DNA of 64,000 nt, taken from Amycolatopsis pretoriensis (GTDB lineage Bacteria; Actinomycetota; Actinomycetes; Mycobacteriales; Pseudonocardiaceae). Made by a program: the position numbers and the translations under genes. Location of the stretch: the NCBI RefSeq assembly GCF_900107925.1, contig NZ_FNUJ01000006.1, forward strand, positions 682,001 to 746,000. Direction: 5' to 3'. Positions 51,227-59,436 of this stretch are shown here, one piece after another; position 1 is the first letter of the stretch, and every line of letters starts with the position of its first letter. Under the pieces are notes generated by a model that made no database searches, was not told the origin of the DNA, and was given only the letters and a program-made list of their open reading frames with translations.

Positions 51227-52227
51227 GCCGCGACCGCTCCCGGCTTCTCGTCACCGGCCGGCGGCGCCGCGGCGAGTTCCAGCTTCGCCTTCTGCGCGGC
51301 CTGGTCGGCCTCGAACTTGATCCGCGCCTTGTTCGAGAAGTGCAGGCCCCACAGGAACAGCCCGCGGATCAGGCAGACGGTCGCGGTGGCCAGGAAGAGC
51401 CCGTAGGCCACGTGCACGGCGGTGAAGAAGCCGTACGCGAGCGCCACCCCCGCGCCGAACAGGAACTGCGAGCCCTTCTTCGACGGCGACGTGCCCGGGT
51501 CGGTCACCATGTAGTTGGTGTAGAGCACGAACGCGACGCCGGTGCCCATCGCCAGCGCGCCGGGGATCGACGTGCCGAACAGCCAGCCGCGGACGAACGC
51601 CTGGACCACGAAGAAGCTCAGCCAGCCCGCGATCAGCCACATCCGGTTGGTCAGCAGCGCGTTGAGCACCGTGCCCGACACCAGGATGATGCCGACGATC
51701 AGCCAGCCCACCCAGGTGTCGACCTGCTCGGTGAAGTGGTACGGCGGGGCGATGCTGGCCCACGGGAACACGAGCAGGATGATCGTGATGCCGAAGTTCG
51801 ACGGGTTCATGTAGTGCCGCATGCGGCCGTACACCGGCGCCTGCAGGACCCACTTGGCGCCGACCGCGACGGCGACCCCGAACATCATCACCAGGATCTG
51901 GTCGTTGACGTAGGTCAGCATGTTCAGCGCGAGACCGGTGATGTGCGCCGGCAGCAGGAACTCCATGAGCCCCTTGAACCCGTTGCCGGTGAACCGGACC
52001 GGCCGGCCGGTCACGCGGGCGTTGATGATTTCGAGGCCGATCTCCGTGGTGTACGCGGTCGCCAGCGCGATGAACGGGTACAGCCACGGCTGCTCGAAGC
52101 CGAGCACGGTGTAGCCGAGGATGTTGAAGATCGTGATCGAGATCGCGAAGCGCCGCAGCGCGGTGATGACCTTGTTGGTCCGCTTCGGTGGCGCACTGTC
52201 CACCTTGGTCAGAGTCGGGGTGGCCAT
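51223..52227 (-). CDS. unbU: UnbU-like multi-pass membrane protein of the enediyne core
   Basis: A 334-residue membrane protein with about eight to nine TM helices and RnfD/NqrB-like features (GRPVRFTGNGFKGLMEFLLP resembles the flavin-loop region; NPSNFGITIILLVFP; TDPGTSP). The family (E5/UnbU) is one of the proteins shared by nearly all enediyne clusters and likely binds flavin or passes electrons for warhead formation. It ends one base before the UnbV stop codon region (52229), and overlaps the P450 by ATGA. Confidence 0.92.
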   Translation of the reverse strand: MATPTLTKVDSAPPKRTNKVITALRRFAISITIFNILGYTVLGFEQPWLYPFIALATAYTTEIGLEIINARVTGRPVRFTGNGFKGLMEFLLPAHITGLALNMLTYVNDQILVMMFGVAVAVGAKWVLQAPVYGRMRHYMNPSNFGITIILLVFPWASIAPPYHFTEQVDTWVGWLIVGIILVSGTVLNALLTNRMWLIAGWLSFFVVQAFVRGWLFGTSIPGALAMGTGVAFVLYTNYMVTDPGTSPSKKGSQFLFGAGVALAYGFFTAVHVAYGLFLATATVCLIRGLFLWGLHFSNKARIKFEADQAAQKAKLELAAAPPAGDEKPGAVAA

Positions 52228-52228
52228 G

Positions 52229-54202
52229 TCACATCGCTTCCTTCGCCGTGGAGCCGAGCAGGTAGGAGTGGCAACCGGGTTGCAGCTTCAGGTTCTGCGT
52301 CCGCAGCTGCCCGGTGCGGTCCCGCCACTGCAGGTGCACGTCGAGCGGGCCGCTGACGTCGTGTCCCAGACCGATCTGGATGTCGAAGCTGCGCCGGCCG
52401 GCCTCGCCGCTGCTGCCGTCGACCCGGCCGAGGTACTTCTTGCCGTCCGAGGTCGTCACGGTGACCTGGGCGCCGATCGCGGGCACGCCGGCCGCGGGCA
52501 GCGGGCCGGGCGCCACCGGGGCGTCGGTGGTCAGCTTCAGCTGCAGGTACTTGCCGGGGTTCGGGCTGTCGTTGTGGTAGAAGATCGGCTCTTCCCACTG
52601 CCGCGCCACCGCGAACTCGGGCAGGCCGTCGCCGTCGGTGTCGCCGACCGCGATACCGCGGGTGGGCACCGGCACCGCCAGGCCGAGCTTCGGCGCGAGG
52701 TCGGTGTAGCGGCCGTCGGCGCTCTTCACGAAGAAGTGGAGCGTCTGGTCGCCACCGATGTCGTCACCGGCGCGGGCGTTCGGCCACCAGAACGGGTTGG
52801 ACAGCAGGCCGTCGTGGGCCGTGGCGATCTCCTGCAGATTCGGCCAGCGGTTGACCTGCCCCTTGACGAACCCGGTCGCCTGCGCGATCTGGTTGTCACC
52901 GCTGTTGTTGAAGTCCTGGATCTTGACGTCCCAGCCCCAGCCGGACCACGCCGTGCCCTTCTCGGCGCTTTCGTCGTGGAACGGTGCGACACCGTCCTTG
53001 AACTGCTCGGTCAGGTCCGCGTTGTCCTTGGCCTCGTTCATGAACTGGAAGTTCGACTCCTCGATGCCCCACGACGTCGTGATGTTGCTGACGAACAGGT
53101 CGTAGAGGCCGTCGTGGTTCAGGTCGCCGAAGTCGACGCCCATCCCCTTGAAGGAGTCGTGGCCCAGCACCTTCGACTTCGGGTCGGCGATCCCGCGGAC
53201 GCCGGTGACCTCGGCGAGCTGGACGTGCCCCGGCGTCGACTTGTTGTACAGGAAGTGGTCGTGCCCGAAGTCGTTGGCGATGTAGAGCTCCGGCAGGCCG
53301 TCGCCGTTGACGTCGGTGGCGCTGGAGGCCAGTGTCCAGCCCAGCCGCGCGGACTCGGGGATGCCTTGGGAGGCGTCGGCGAACGTCGCGCTCGGGTTCG
53401 CCCCGGACGTGGCACCGGTCCAGCGGAAGATGTACTTGGCGCCCGAGTTCGTCGCGTGCGACATCGACTGGTTCAGCGTGATGCCGCCGTCGGCGTTCGG
53501 GTCCAGGACCTTGCTGTCCGGGAAGTAGTTGCCGACGAAGACGTCGACGTGGCCGTCGCCGTCGAAGTCGCCGATGGTGACGGAGTCGGTGTTCCACAGT
53601 GGACCGTTGTACTTGCCGTCCGGGCCGCGGTGGTTGCCCGGCAGCAGCTCGGTCGGCTGGAACGCCGAGGCGTCGAACTTCGTCGCGGTGGCCTTCTGCA
53701 GGAACAGGACCGGGGACCGGCCCCAGTAGTAGGCCAGGACGTCGGTGCGGCCGTCTTCGTTGTAGTCACCGGGGACGCAGCCCATCGGCGCCATGTAGTC
53801 CCACGTCGGCAGGGTGGGCGCGGGGTCGAGCGCGAACGGCGCGTACCGCGGGCCCGAGTCCGGCGCCGGGGTGATGACGACCTGGTCGCTGCGCGGGTCG
53901 ACGAGGCAGAGGTCGTTCGGCTTGCCGCTGCCGCTGATGTCGTTGATCGCGATCGCGGCGCCGACCGAGGAGATCCACGCGGCGATGTGCTCGTACTCCT
54001 TGTTCACCGTCCGGATCGACTGCGACTTCTTGGCCGCCGGCAGCGCGATCGTCATCGGGGTGAAGTGGAACTTGCCCGCCATGGAGTCTTGCTCGGCGGC
54101 GGAGACACTGGGCAGCCGGGCGACCAGGAACAGGCCGAGGATCAGCACCAGCGCCACGATGCCCGCCAGCTGCTTGCGCAGCCAGCCGAAGGTCGCGGTC
54201 AT
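52229..54202 (-). CDS. unbV: UnbV-like FG-GAP/ASPIC repeat protein of the enediyne core
   Basis: A 657-residue protein with one N-terminal hydrophobic anchor (AGIVALVLILGLFLVARL) followed by an FG-GAP/VCBS beta-propeller: repeats such as DYNEDGRTDV, DFDGDGHVDV, DVNGDGLPEL and DLNHDGLYDL bind calcium. A C-terminal ASPIC/UnbV domain (GAQVTVTTSDGKKYLGRVDG) ends it. This is the E4/UnbV protein of the conserved warhead cassette; it is probably extracytoplasmic or membrane-tethered. Exact reaction unknown, but the gene is essential in known clusters. Its start overlaps the UnbL-like stop. Confidence 0.94.
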   Translation of the reverse strand: MTATFGWLRKQLAGIVALVLILGLFLVARLPSVSAAEQDSMAGKFHFTPMTIALPAAKKSQSIRTVNKEYEHIAAWISSVGAAIAINDISGSGKPNDLCLVDPRSDQVVITPAPDSGPRYAPFALDPAPTLPTWDYMAPMGCVPGDYNEDGRTDVLAYYWGRSPVLFLQKATATKFDASAFQPTELLPGNHRGPDGKYNGPLWNTDSVTIGDFDGDGHVDVFVGNYFPDSKVLDPNADGGITLNQSMSHATNSGAKYIFRWTGATSGANPSATFADASQGIPESARLGWTLASSATDVNGDGLPELYIANDFGHDHFLYNKSTPGHVQLAEVTGVRGIADPKSKVLGHDSFKGMGVDFGDLNHDGLYDLFVSNITTSWGIEESNFQFMNEAKDNADLTEQFKDGVAPFHDESAEKGTAWSGWGWDVKIQDFNNSGDNQIAQATGFVKGQVNRWPNLQEIATAHDGLLSNPFWWPNARAGDDIGGDQTLHFFVKSADGRYTDLAPKLGLAVPVPTRGIAVGDTDGDGLPEFAVARQWEEPIFYHNDSPNPGKYLQLKLTTDAPVAPGPLPAAGVPAIGAQVTVTTSDGKKYLGRVDGSSGEAGRRSFDIQIGLGHDVSGPLDVHLQWRDRTGQLRTQNLKLQPGCHSYLLGSTAKEAM

Positions 54203-55182
54203 TTCTTCTTCCCTCCGTGGGTCAGCACTTCTTCGGCGATCCGCTGCCGCCAGGTTTCGAAGGCCGGGACGTCGTCACCGTCGACGACGACGGCCGGGCG
54301 CACTTCCTGCGTGATGGCCGCCGCGCGTTCGGCGGACATCCCGCAGATCGCGCGGGCCGCCATCTCGGTCTCCGGGATCAGCAGGCCCGAGCGCACCCGG
54401 CACTCGGCGGCGAACGCGCTCCCCTGGGCCAGCGGCCCGTGGTGGATCCCCGCCCGGTCGACCAGTTCCGCCAGCTCGTCGGCCGTGACGCCGCACGCGT
54501 AGGTCGAGGCCAGCCCGACCCCGGCGTACAGGTCGCCGTGGCGCGACTCGGGGAACCCCTCGATCGTCTTGGTCACCAGTTCGACGTCGGTGCCGCAGAT
54601 GAACCACAGCGCCCGGCCGATGCCCTGGTCGATGGCGCGTAGCGCGTAACCGTCGTAACGCCGGTCCGGCCAGGAGAAGCCCGGCTCCTGGTACTGGTCC
54701 CTGATGTACTTGCCGGTCTCGAAGTACGCCTGGTGGAAGCCGTAGCCGTCGAGCACCAGCCAGCGCAGCAGCGGGTCGAACGCCGAAGCCTTCGGCCACG
54801 CGAACCGCGGCAGCCGGCACATCGCCCAGCCGACCCCGACGTAGATGATGTAGTCGTGCTTCTCACCGGGACCGGCCAGGAACTCGGCGATGTTCGAGCT
54901 CTTGCCGAACGGCAGTCCATCGAGGACGCCGTACCCCATTCCCGCGCCTTCGTAGGCGAAGCCGCGGAACTGCGGGGGGATCTGCTCGAGCCACTCCTCG
55001 GCCTGGTCGACCGATTTCGCTTCGACGGCGTGCGCGTACCCGAGGAGGAACTTCTCCCCGACGGTCTCGAGCCGTTCCTGTGCGGCTGGGCTCTTCCGGT
55101 GGAAGCCCCGCTTCTCCAGCAAGGTTTCCGAGACGTTCGGTGTCAGGATGCGGCGCCTGAGCGTACGCCAGCCATTGCCCAA
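54199..55182 (-). CDS. unbL: DUF1702 protein, UnbL/E3-like
   Basis: A 327-residue DUF1702 protein: QIPPQFRGFAYEGAGMGYGVLDGLP, YVGVGWAMCRLPRFAW, LVLDGYGFHQAYFETGKYI, GIGRALWFICGTD and GDLYAGVGLASTYACG form the family's conserved aromatic/Gly motifs. No signal or TM is visible. Directly preceding and overlapping unbV (ATGA) identifies it as the E3/UnbL cassette member. Its activity is not biochemically assigned; it is part of the minimal enediyne set. Confidence 0.92.
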   Translation of the reverse strand: MGNGWRTLRRRILTPNVSETLLEKRGFHRKSPAAQERLETVGEKFLLGYAHAVEAKSVDQAEEWLEQIPPQFRGFAYEGAGMGYGVLDGLPFGKSSNIAEFLAGPGEKHDYIIYVGVGWAMCRLPRFAWPKASAFDPLLRWLVLDGYGFHQAYFETGKYIRDQYQEPGFSWPDRRYDGYALRAIDQGIGRALWFICGTDVELVTKTIEGFPESRHGDLYAGVGLASTYACGVTADELAELVDRAGIHHGPLAQGSAFAAECRVRSGLLIPETEMAARAICGMSAERAAAITQEVRPAVVVDGDDVPAFETWRQRIAEEVLTHGGKKK

Positions 55183-55277
55183 CGCACTCTCCCCCTTAGG
55201 GTCGACTGGAATGTTCCTTCTACGGTCACAGATTCGCTGGTCAGCGCTCTACTCCGCGCTTGCCCGTGATCACGCGT

Positions 55278-56273
55278 TCAGCCGGCGCGCCGCCGCGCGG
55301 CCGGGTCGAACTCCGCCCGGATCCGCTGCCGCCACAGCTCGTACGGCGGCACCGGGCCGTCGTCGCCGTCGGCCTGTTCGGTGCGGTCGGCCAGGTTTTG
55401 CGCACCCTGCACGGAAAGGTCGGTGAGCACACCGGCGGCGAGGTGGGTGTGGGCGGGCACGTACTCGGAGTACGTCCGCGCCTTCACCGCGAACACCACG
55501 CCGAGCGCGAGCTCGTCGTAGTACTCCCCGGACGCCCGGCGCAGCCGGCCCAGTCCACTCTGGTCACTGCCGCCGGCGAACGTCGCGGCCAGCCCGACCC
55601 CGCTCCACAGGTCCGCGCGGCGGTGCTCGGCGAACCGCCCGACCGCCGCGGCGACGGCGCCCGGGTTGCCGCCGTTGATGAACCACAGCGCGCGCCCGAC
55701 GCCCTGGTCGAACGCCCGGCCGAAGTACTCCGGGCGGCCCGCCCACGGGTAGGGCTCCGGCTCCGCCTGCTCGTCGATCCACTTCTTCGTGTCGAAGTAC
55801 GCACGGTCGAAGCCGAAGCCGTCGACGGCCAGCCAGCTCATCACCGGGTGGTAGGCGACCCCGGTCAGCTCGGGCAGAATGTTCTTCCACAGTGGACGCG
55901 GCAGCCGTGCCATCGCGAAGCCGATCCCGATGTAGGTCAGGAAGATGTGCGGGCGCGCGGGTCCTTCCAGCAGCGCGCGGGTGCGGTCGCGGCCGCCGCC
56001 CGGCATCGCGTCGAGGATCGTGTAGCCCATCGTCGCGCCCTCGTAGGCGAACCCGCGCTGCTCGGGCTCGATCAGCGCGAGCCGGCGCTCGATCTCCCAC
56101 AGCGAGGCCCCTTCGATCGCCCACTCGAACCCGCACACGACCGCCTGCGGCACCGCCTCCAGCCGGGCCGTCGTGTCGGTGTGGGTGACCGGGAAACCGC
56201 GCTCGGCGAACCCGACCGAAGCGAGCGAAGGAGCCAGGAACCGCTTGCGGAGCACTCCGATAACGGTGGACAT
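55278..56273 (-). CDS. Second DUF1702 protein (enediyne core)
   Basis: A 331-residue paralogue of the next gene, with LIEPEQRGFAYEGATMGYTILDAMPGGG, YIGIGFAMARLPRPLW, LAVDGFGFDRAYFDTKKW, GVGRALWFINGGNP and DLWSGVGLAATFAGG. The two proteins clearly arose by duplication but differ over most of their length, so they may form a heteromer. Enediyne cassettes usually encode both. It is first in the core operon, preceded by the inverted repeat at 56300-56389; a gap of 95 bases separates it from the second copy. Confidence 0.92.
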   Translation of the reverse strand: MSTVIGVLRKRFLAPSLASVGFAERGFPVTHTDTTARLEAVPQAVVCGFEWAIEGASLWEIERRLALIEPEQRGFAYEGATMGYTILDAMPGGGRDRTRALLEGPARPHIFLTYIGIGFAMARLPRPLWKNILPELTGVAYHPVMSWLAVDGFGFDRAYFDTKKWIDEQAEPEPYPWAGRPEYFGRAFDQGVGRALWFINGGNPGAVAAAVGRFAEHRRADLWSGVGLAATFAGGSDQSGLGRLRRASGEYYDELALGVVFAVKARTYSEYVPAHTHLAAGVLTDLSVQGAQNLADRTEQADGDDGPVPPYELWRQRIRAEFDPAARRRAG

Positions 56274-56299
56274 GCTGGTGTCGTCCTTACTGTGACATG

Positions 56300-56389
56300 G
56301 TTGTCGATCCGACCGCAGTCACGGCCATGGCTTCGGAGCAACGGTTGCGTGTCGCTCGGGGGGCGGCCTGCTTTGGTCGAATCGACAAC
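56300..56389. promoter_or_regulatory. Inverted repeat before the enediyne core operon
   Basis: GTTGTCGATCCGAC (56300-56313) and GTCGAATCGACAAC (56376-56389) are reverse complements with one mismatch, 62 bases apart, in the gap between the AraC stop and the first DUF1702 start (56273). A shorter relative lies in the MFS/multicopper promoter (3603-3615). This is a strong candidate operator, with possible DNA looping, for a cluster regulator. Confidence 0.6.
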
Positions 56390-56398
56390 TGAGGGTGA

Positions 56399-57304
56399 TC
56401 AGGCGACGGCGCGCAGGTGCGGCCGCTGGGCGGCGAGCATGCGCTGGGTGAACGGCGACTGCTTCGACGCCAGCGTGATCGCGATCGGCGCGTCGGTCGC
56501 GGCCGGCGCGCGCAGGCCCACCCGCGCGGTGGACTGGCCGTAGGGCGCCACGGTGACGCCCTGGTAGCCGATCGAGAAGCGCGGTCCGCCGGCGCCCGGC
56601 TGGTGCTGCGCGACGGCGATCGCCGTCCACCGCCCGGCGGGCACGCCGTGGATGGTCAGCTCGCCGGAGCTCATGTTGGCCATGCCGCCGAAGGCGACCG
56701 GGCCGCACTGCGGCACCGGGTCGGCGAAGAGCCCGACGAGGGTCTCCGCGGGCGCGGAGCCGCGCGGCATGTCCAGCTGCATCGACAGCACGCCGGTGCC
56801 GGTCTGCAGCGAGGCGCAGCTGCGGCCGGCCGCGCGCAGCGTGCGCAGCGGGGGAAGCCGTTGGAACGTCGGGGAGATCGCCACGAGCAGCTCGGCGACC
56901 TGCGGCTCGCGGTACTGCGTCGGCGTCATCCCGACCGCGCGCGAGAACCGGCTGGTGAACGTGCCGACGCTGCTGTAGCCGACGCTGCACACGATGTCGG
57001 AGACGTTCAGCGACGTCGTCAGCAGCAGCCGCTTCGCCTCGAACAGGCGCACGGCGGTGAGGAACCGGCCGGGCGTGACGCCGGTGGCGTCGGCGAACAT
57101 CCGGGAGAAGTGGAACCGGCTGACGAACACCTCCGACGCCAGCTCCGCGAGCGTGATCGGCTCGAAGTACCGCTCCTGGATCGACGAGATCGCCTGCAGC
57201 ACGGCGGGCCGGACCGACTTCTCCACCCGCTCGAGGGCCGGCACCCGGGGCGGTTCGTCGAACTCGCTGTCGTGTCCGACAGCCGCAATAGACCGCAACA
57301 TCAT
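56399..57304 (-). CDS. AraC-family transcriptional regulator
   Basis: A 301-residue regulator with the HTH domain near the N-terminus: ITLAELASEVFVSRFHFSRMF and the second helix pair NVSDIVCSVGYSSVGTFTSRFSRAVGMTPTQYR split over residues 50-130. The C-terminal 160 residues form a beta-rich sensor of unknown ligand, reversed from the common order. Two ATG codons occur at 57304 and 57301; the first is used, with GAGG about 7 bases upstream. It is divergent from the SARP gene and adjacent to the core operon. AraC regulators (SgcR2 type) positively control other enediyne clusters. Confidence 0.9.
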   Translation of the reverse strand: MMLRSIAAVGHDSEFDEPPRVPALERVEKSVRPAVLQAISSIQERYFEPITLAELASEVFVSRFHFSRMFADATGVTPGRFLTAVRLFEAKRLLLTTSLNVSDIVCSVGYSSVGTFTSRFSRAVGMTPTQYREPQVAELLVAISPTFQRLPPLRTLRAAGRSCASLQTGTGVLSMQLDMPRGSAPAETLVGLFADPVPQCGPVAFGGMANMSSGELTIHGVPAGRWTAIAVAQHQPGAGGPRFSIGYQGVTVAPYGQSTARVGLRAPAATDAPIAITLASKQSPFTQRMLAAQRPHLRAVA

Positions 57305-57790
57305 CCGTCCAACCTCGAATTCCCCTGATGGCAGTTCTCCTGGTGTCAGGGAAGACGCCGGTCCTTGCAGGACGATCGACGGGCGATTGAGGCGTCCCGG
57401 GCGAAACGCACCTGGTCGGGCGAACTCCGCGCGACCACGGGTGATCCACACTGGACGGTCCGTGCGGAACGCACGGCGCCGGCGTGCCGGACACCCGCCC
57501 GCGTGATCCTCCGCGGTCCCGCCGCACCCGCGCCTGGTCCGTTCCAGCGACCCCGCCCGGCGCTCAGGCCCAGGTTGGGCCGGATGGCTGACCATGCGAA
57601 ACGCACGTCGCGAACCTGCGTAATCCACGGGGCCACCGGACAAACGCACGTTGACTCTGGTGGGTGACTCACTGGTCGCCGGAGAGACGCTCTGTCACAT
57701 TCGGATAGAAGCCCGGAGTCGGCCGTCCCCCGACCCCGCGCGGCTCGACTGGGGAGCGCGAGGACGCATTGACGACGCTGGAGGCCTGCC
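57305..57790. promoter_or_regulatory. Divergent AraC/SARP control region with CGAAACGCAC repeats
   Basis: 486 noncoding bases with four direct repeats: CGAAACGCAC at 57402 and 57597, CGGAACGCAC at 57465 and ACAAACGCAC at 57640. The last two are 43 bases apart, about four helical turns, and lie 140-190 bases before the SARP start. Direct repeats of this kind are typical SARP/AraC binding sites. TTGACT and GTGACT near 57651-57668 might be part of the SARP promoter. Confidence 0.5.
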
Positions 57791-58597
57791 ATGTACTCCG
57801 AACTGCCGCCAACGGAAGCACCCGACGACGGTGGCGTGACGTTCACCGTCCTGGGCCCGCTGGAAGTGCTGCGGGCCGGCGTCGACTACGCGCCGACCAC
57901 GCCGAAGGTCCTGCAGCTGCTCGCCGTGCTGGTGATGCGCCCGGGCAAGATGGTACACATCGACACCCTCATCCGGGAGCTGTGGGCGGACAACCCGCCC
58001 CGGACGGTGCGGACGACGCTGCACACCTACGTCTACCACCTGCGCCGGTGCATGGACCAGAACCGGCTGGCGGCCGACGGGGAGAAGATGCTGGCCACCA
58101 AGCAGTCCGGCTACGCCTTCTACATCGAACCGTCCCAAGTGGACACCTACCGGTTCGTCCGGCTGCAGCAGCGGGGCCACGAGCACCAGGACGCCGGCGA
58201 CCACGCCGCGGCCGCCGACGCCTACCGCGCGGCACTCGACCTGTGGTCCGGCCCGCCGCTCGCGAACGTCCAATGTGGACCAATTCTGTCGGCGTACCGC
58301 ACCGAGCTGCTGGAGCAGCGCCGCAGCGTGCTGCACCTGCGGATCGAAGCCGAGATCACCAGCGGCAAGCACCGCGAGCTGATCGGCGAGCTGCGTTCGC
58401 TGGCCACCGGCAGCCCGCTCGACGAGGCCCTGCACGGCCAGCTGATGCGCGTGCTCGGCCGCAGCGGGCGGCGCTCCGACGCGATGGCCGTCTACCGCAG
58501 GCTCCGGTCGCGGCTGGCCGGCGAGCTGGGCGTCGAACCGTGCGACGACCTCCAGGTGCTGCACCGCGAGCTGATCTCCGAAGGCGACCACCGCTGA
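57791..58597 (+). CDS. SARP-family pathway activator (OmpR-type DNA-binding + BTAD)
   Basis: A 268-residue SARP: N-terminal winged helix (FTVLGPLEVL ... PTTPKVLQLLAVLVMRPGKMV, LIRELWADNPPRTVRTTLHTYVYHLR) followed by the bacterial transcriptional activation domain with its TPR-like helices (LLEQRRSVLHLRIEAEI, SGRRSDAMAVYRRLRSRLAGELGVEP). The protein is about the length of ActII-ORF4/RedD-type regulators, without the ATPase extension. It binds direct repeats and recruits RNA polymerase. The start is preceded by GGAGG. It is transcribed away from the AraC gene and 62 bases before an HxlR gene. Most likely the cluster activator. Confidence 0.93.
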   Translation: MYSELPPTEAPDDGGVTFTVLGPLEVLRAGVDYAPTTPKVLQLLAVLVMRPGKMVHIDTLIRELWADNPPRTVRTTLHTYVYHLRRCMDQNRLAADGEKMLATKQSGYAFYIEPSQVDTYRFVRLQQRGHEHQDAGDHAAAADAYRAALDLWSGPPLANVQCGPILSAYRTELLEQRRSVLHLRIEAEITSGKHRELIGELRSLATGSPLDEALHGQLMRVLGRSGRRSDAMAVYRRLRSRLAGELGVEPCDDLQVLHRELISEGDHR

Positions 58598-58659
58598 TCA
58601 CCGCTTCCCCGGCTCCGGCCGATCACCCGCTCCGCCCGAGAAAGAAGTGAGGAAGTTCG

Positions 58660-59358
58660 ATGCCCGCTCCCAACACCCGCGCCTACGGCCAGTTCTGCGG
58701 TATCGCCCGCGCGCTCGAGATCATCGGCGAACGCTGGTCGCTGCTGATCGTCCGTGACCTCGTGCTCGGCCCGAAGCGCTACGACGAGCTGCAGGCCGGC
58801 CTGCCCAAGATCCCGCCGTCCATCCTGTCGGCCCGCCTCAACGAGCTGGAGGCGACCGGCGTGCTCCGCCGCCGCGTCCGCGCCGAGCTCGACGCCGGCC
58901 TGGTCTACGAACTGACCCAGTACGGCAGCGAGCTCGACAGCATCCTCCTCGACCTCGGCCTGTGGGGCGCGCGGTCGCTCGACCAGCCGGGCCCGGACGA
59001 CGTGTTCACCCTGGACTCGGCGATCCTGTCGCTGTACACGACGTTCCGCGCCGACGTGGCCGAGGGCGTGCAGCTCACCTACGAAATCCGGTACGACGAC
59101 CGGATGATCGTCCACGCGCTGATCGAGGACGGCGCGGTCAAGGTCGGCGAAGGCCGGTTCCCGGGCGCGGACCTGGTCGTCAAGGCGACGAGCGGCGCGG
59201 CGATGCTGGACCTGATGAGCGGGCAGCTGACCGCGGCGGAGGCGGTCCGCACCGGCAAGCTGGCGATCGAGGGCGACGTGGCCGACCTCGAGCTGCTGAC
59301 CCGGCTGTTCCACGTCCCGGCGGCACCGGAGCCCCCGTCGGGCATCGTGGTCCGCTGA
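58660..59358 (+). CDS. HxlR-family regulator with SCP2-like C-terminal domain
   Basis: A 232-residue protein. The first 100 residues are an HxlR winged helix (CGIARALEIIGERWSLLIVRDLVLG, FxxL-type helix KIPPSILSARLNELEATGVLRRRV). The rest resembles an SCP2/sterol-carrier domain (DDRMIVHALIEDGAVKVGEG, MLDLMSGQLTAAEAVRTGKL), likely binding a small hydrophobic ligand. No Cys sensor is apparent in the HTH part beyond Cys near the start (YGQFCGIARAL). The ATG is preceded by AAGTGAGGAAG. It may be part of the SARP transcript and sense a pathway product. The perfect hairpin at 59362-59412 ends the unit. Confidence 0.88.
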   Translation: MPAPNTRAYGQFCGIARALEIIGERWSLLIVRDLVLGPKRYDELQAGLPKIPPSILSARLNELEATGVLRRRVRAELDAGLVYELTQYGSELDSILLDLGLWGARSLDQPGPDDVFTLDSAILSLYTTFRADVAEGVQLTYEIRYDDRMIVHALIEDGAVKVGEGRFPGADLVVKATSGAAMLDLMSGQLTAAEAVRTGKLAIEGDVADLELLTRLFHVPAAPEPPSGIVVR

Positions 59359-59361
59359 GCA

Positions 59362-59412
59362 CCATGAACGACTCTTTCATCGCCTCGGACGCGATGAAAG
59401 AGTCGTTCATGG
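59362..59412. terminator. Perfect 22-bp hairpin, bidirectional terminator or dispersed palindrome
   Basis: Arms of 22 bases, each containing GAACGACTCTTTCATCG or its complement, with a 7-base CTCGGAC loop, starting four bases after the HxlR stop. The convergent ECF sigma stop is at 59437. AT-richer than its surroundings; it looks like a dispersed Amycolatopsis-type intergenic palindrome used as a terminator. Confidence 0.8.
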
Positions 59413-59436
59413 CATCCGGACCGGCGCCGGATCCGC

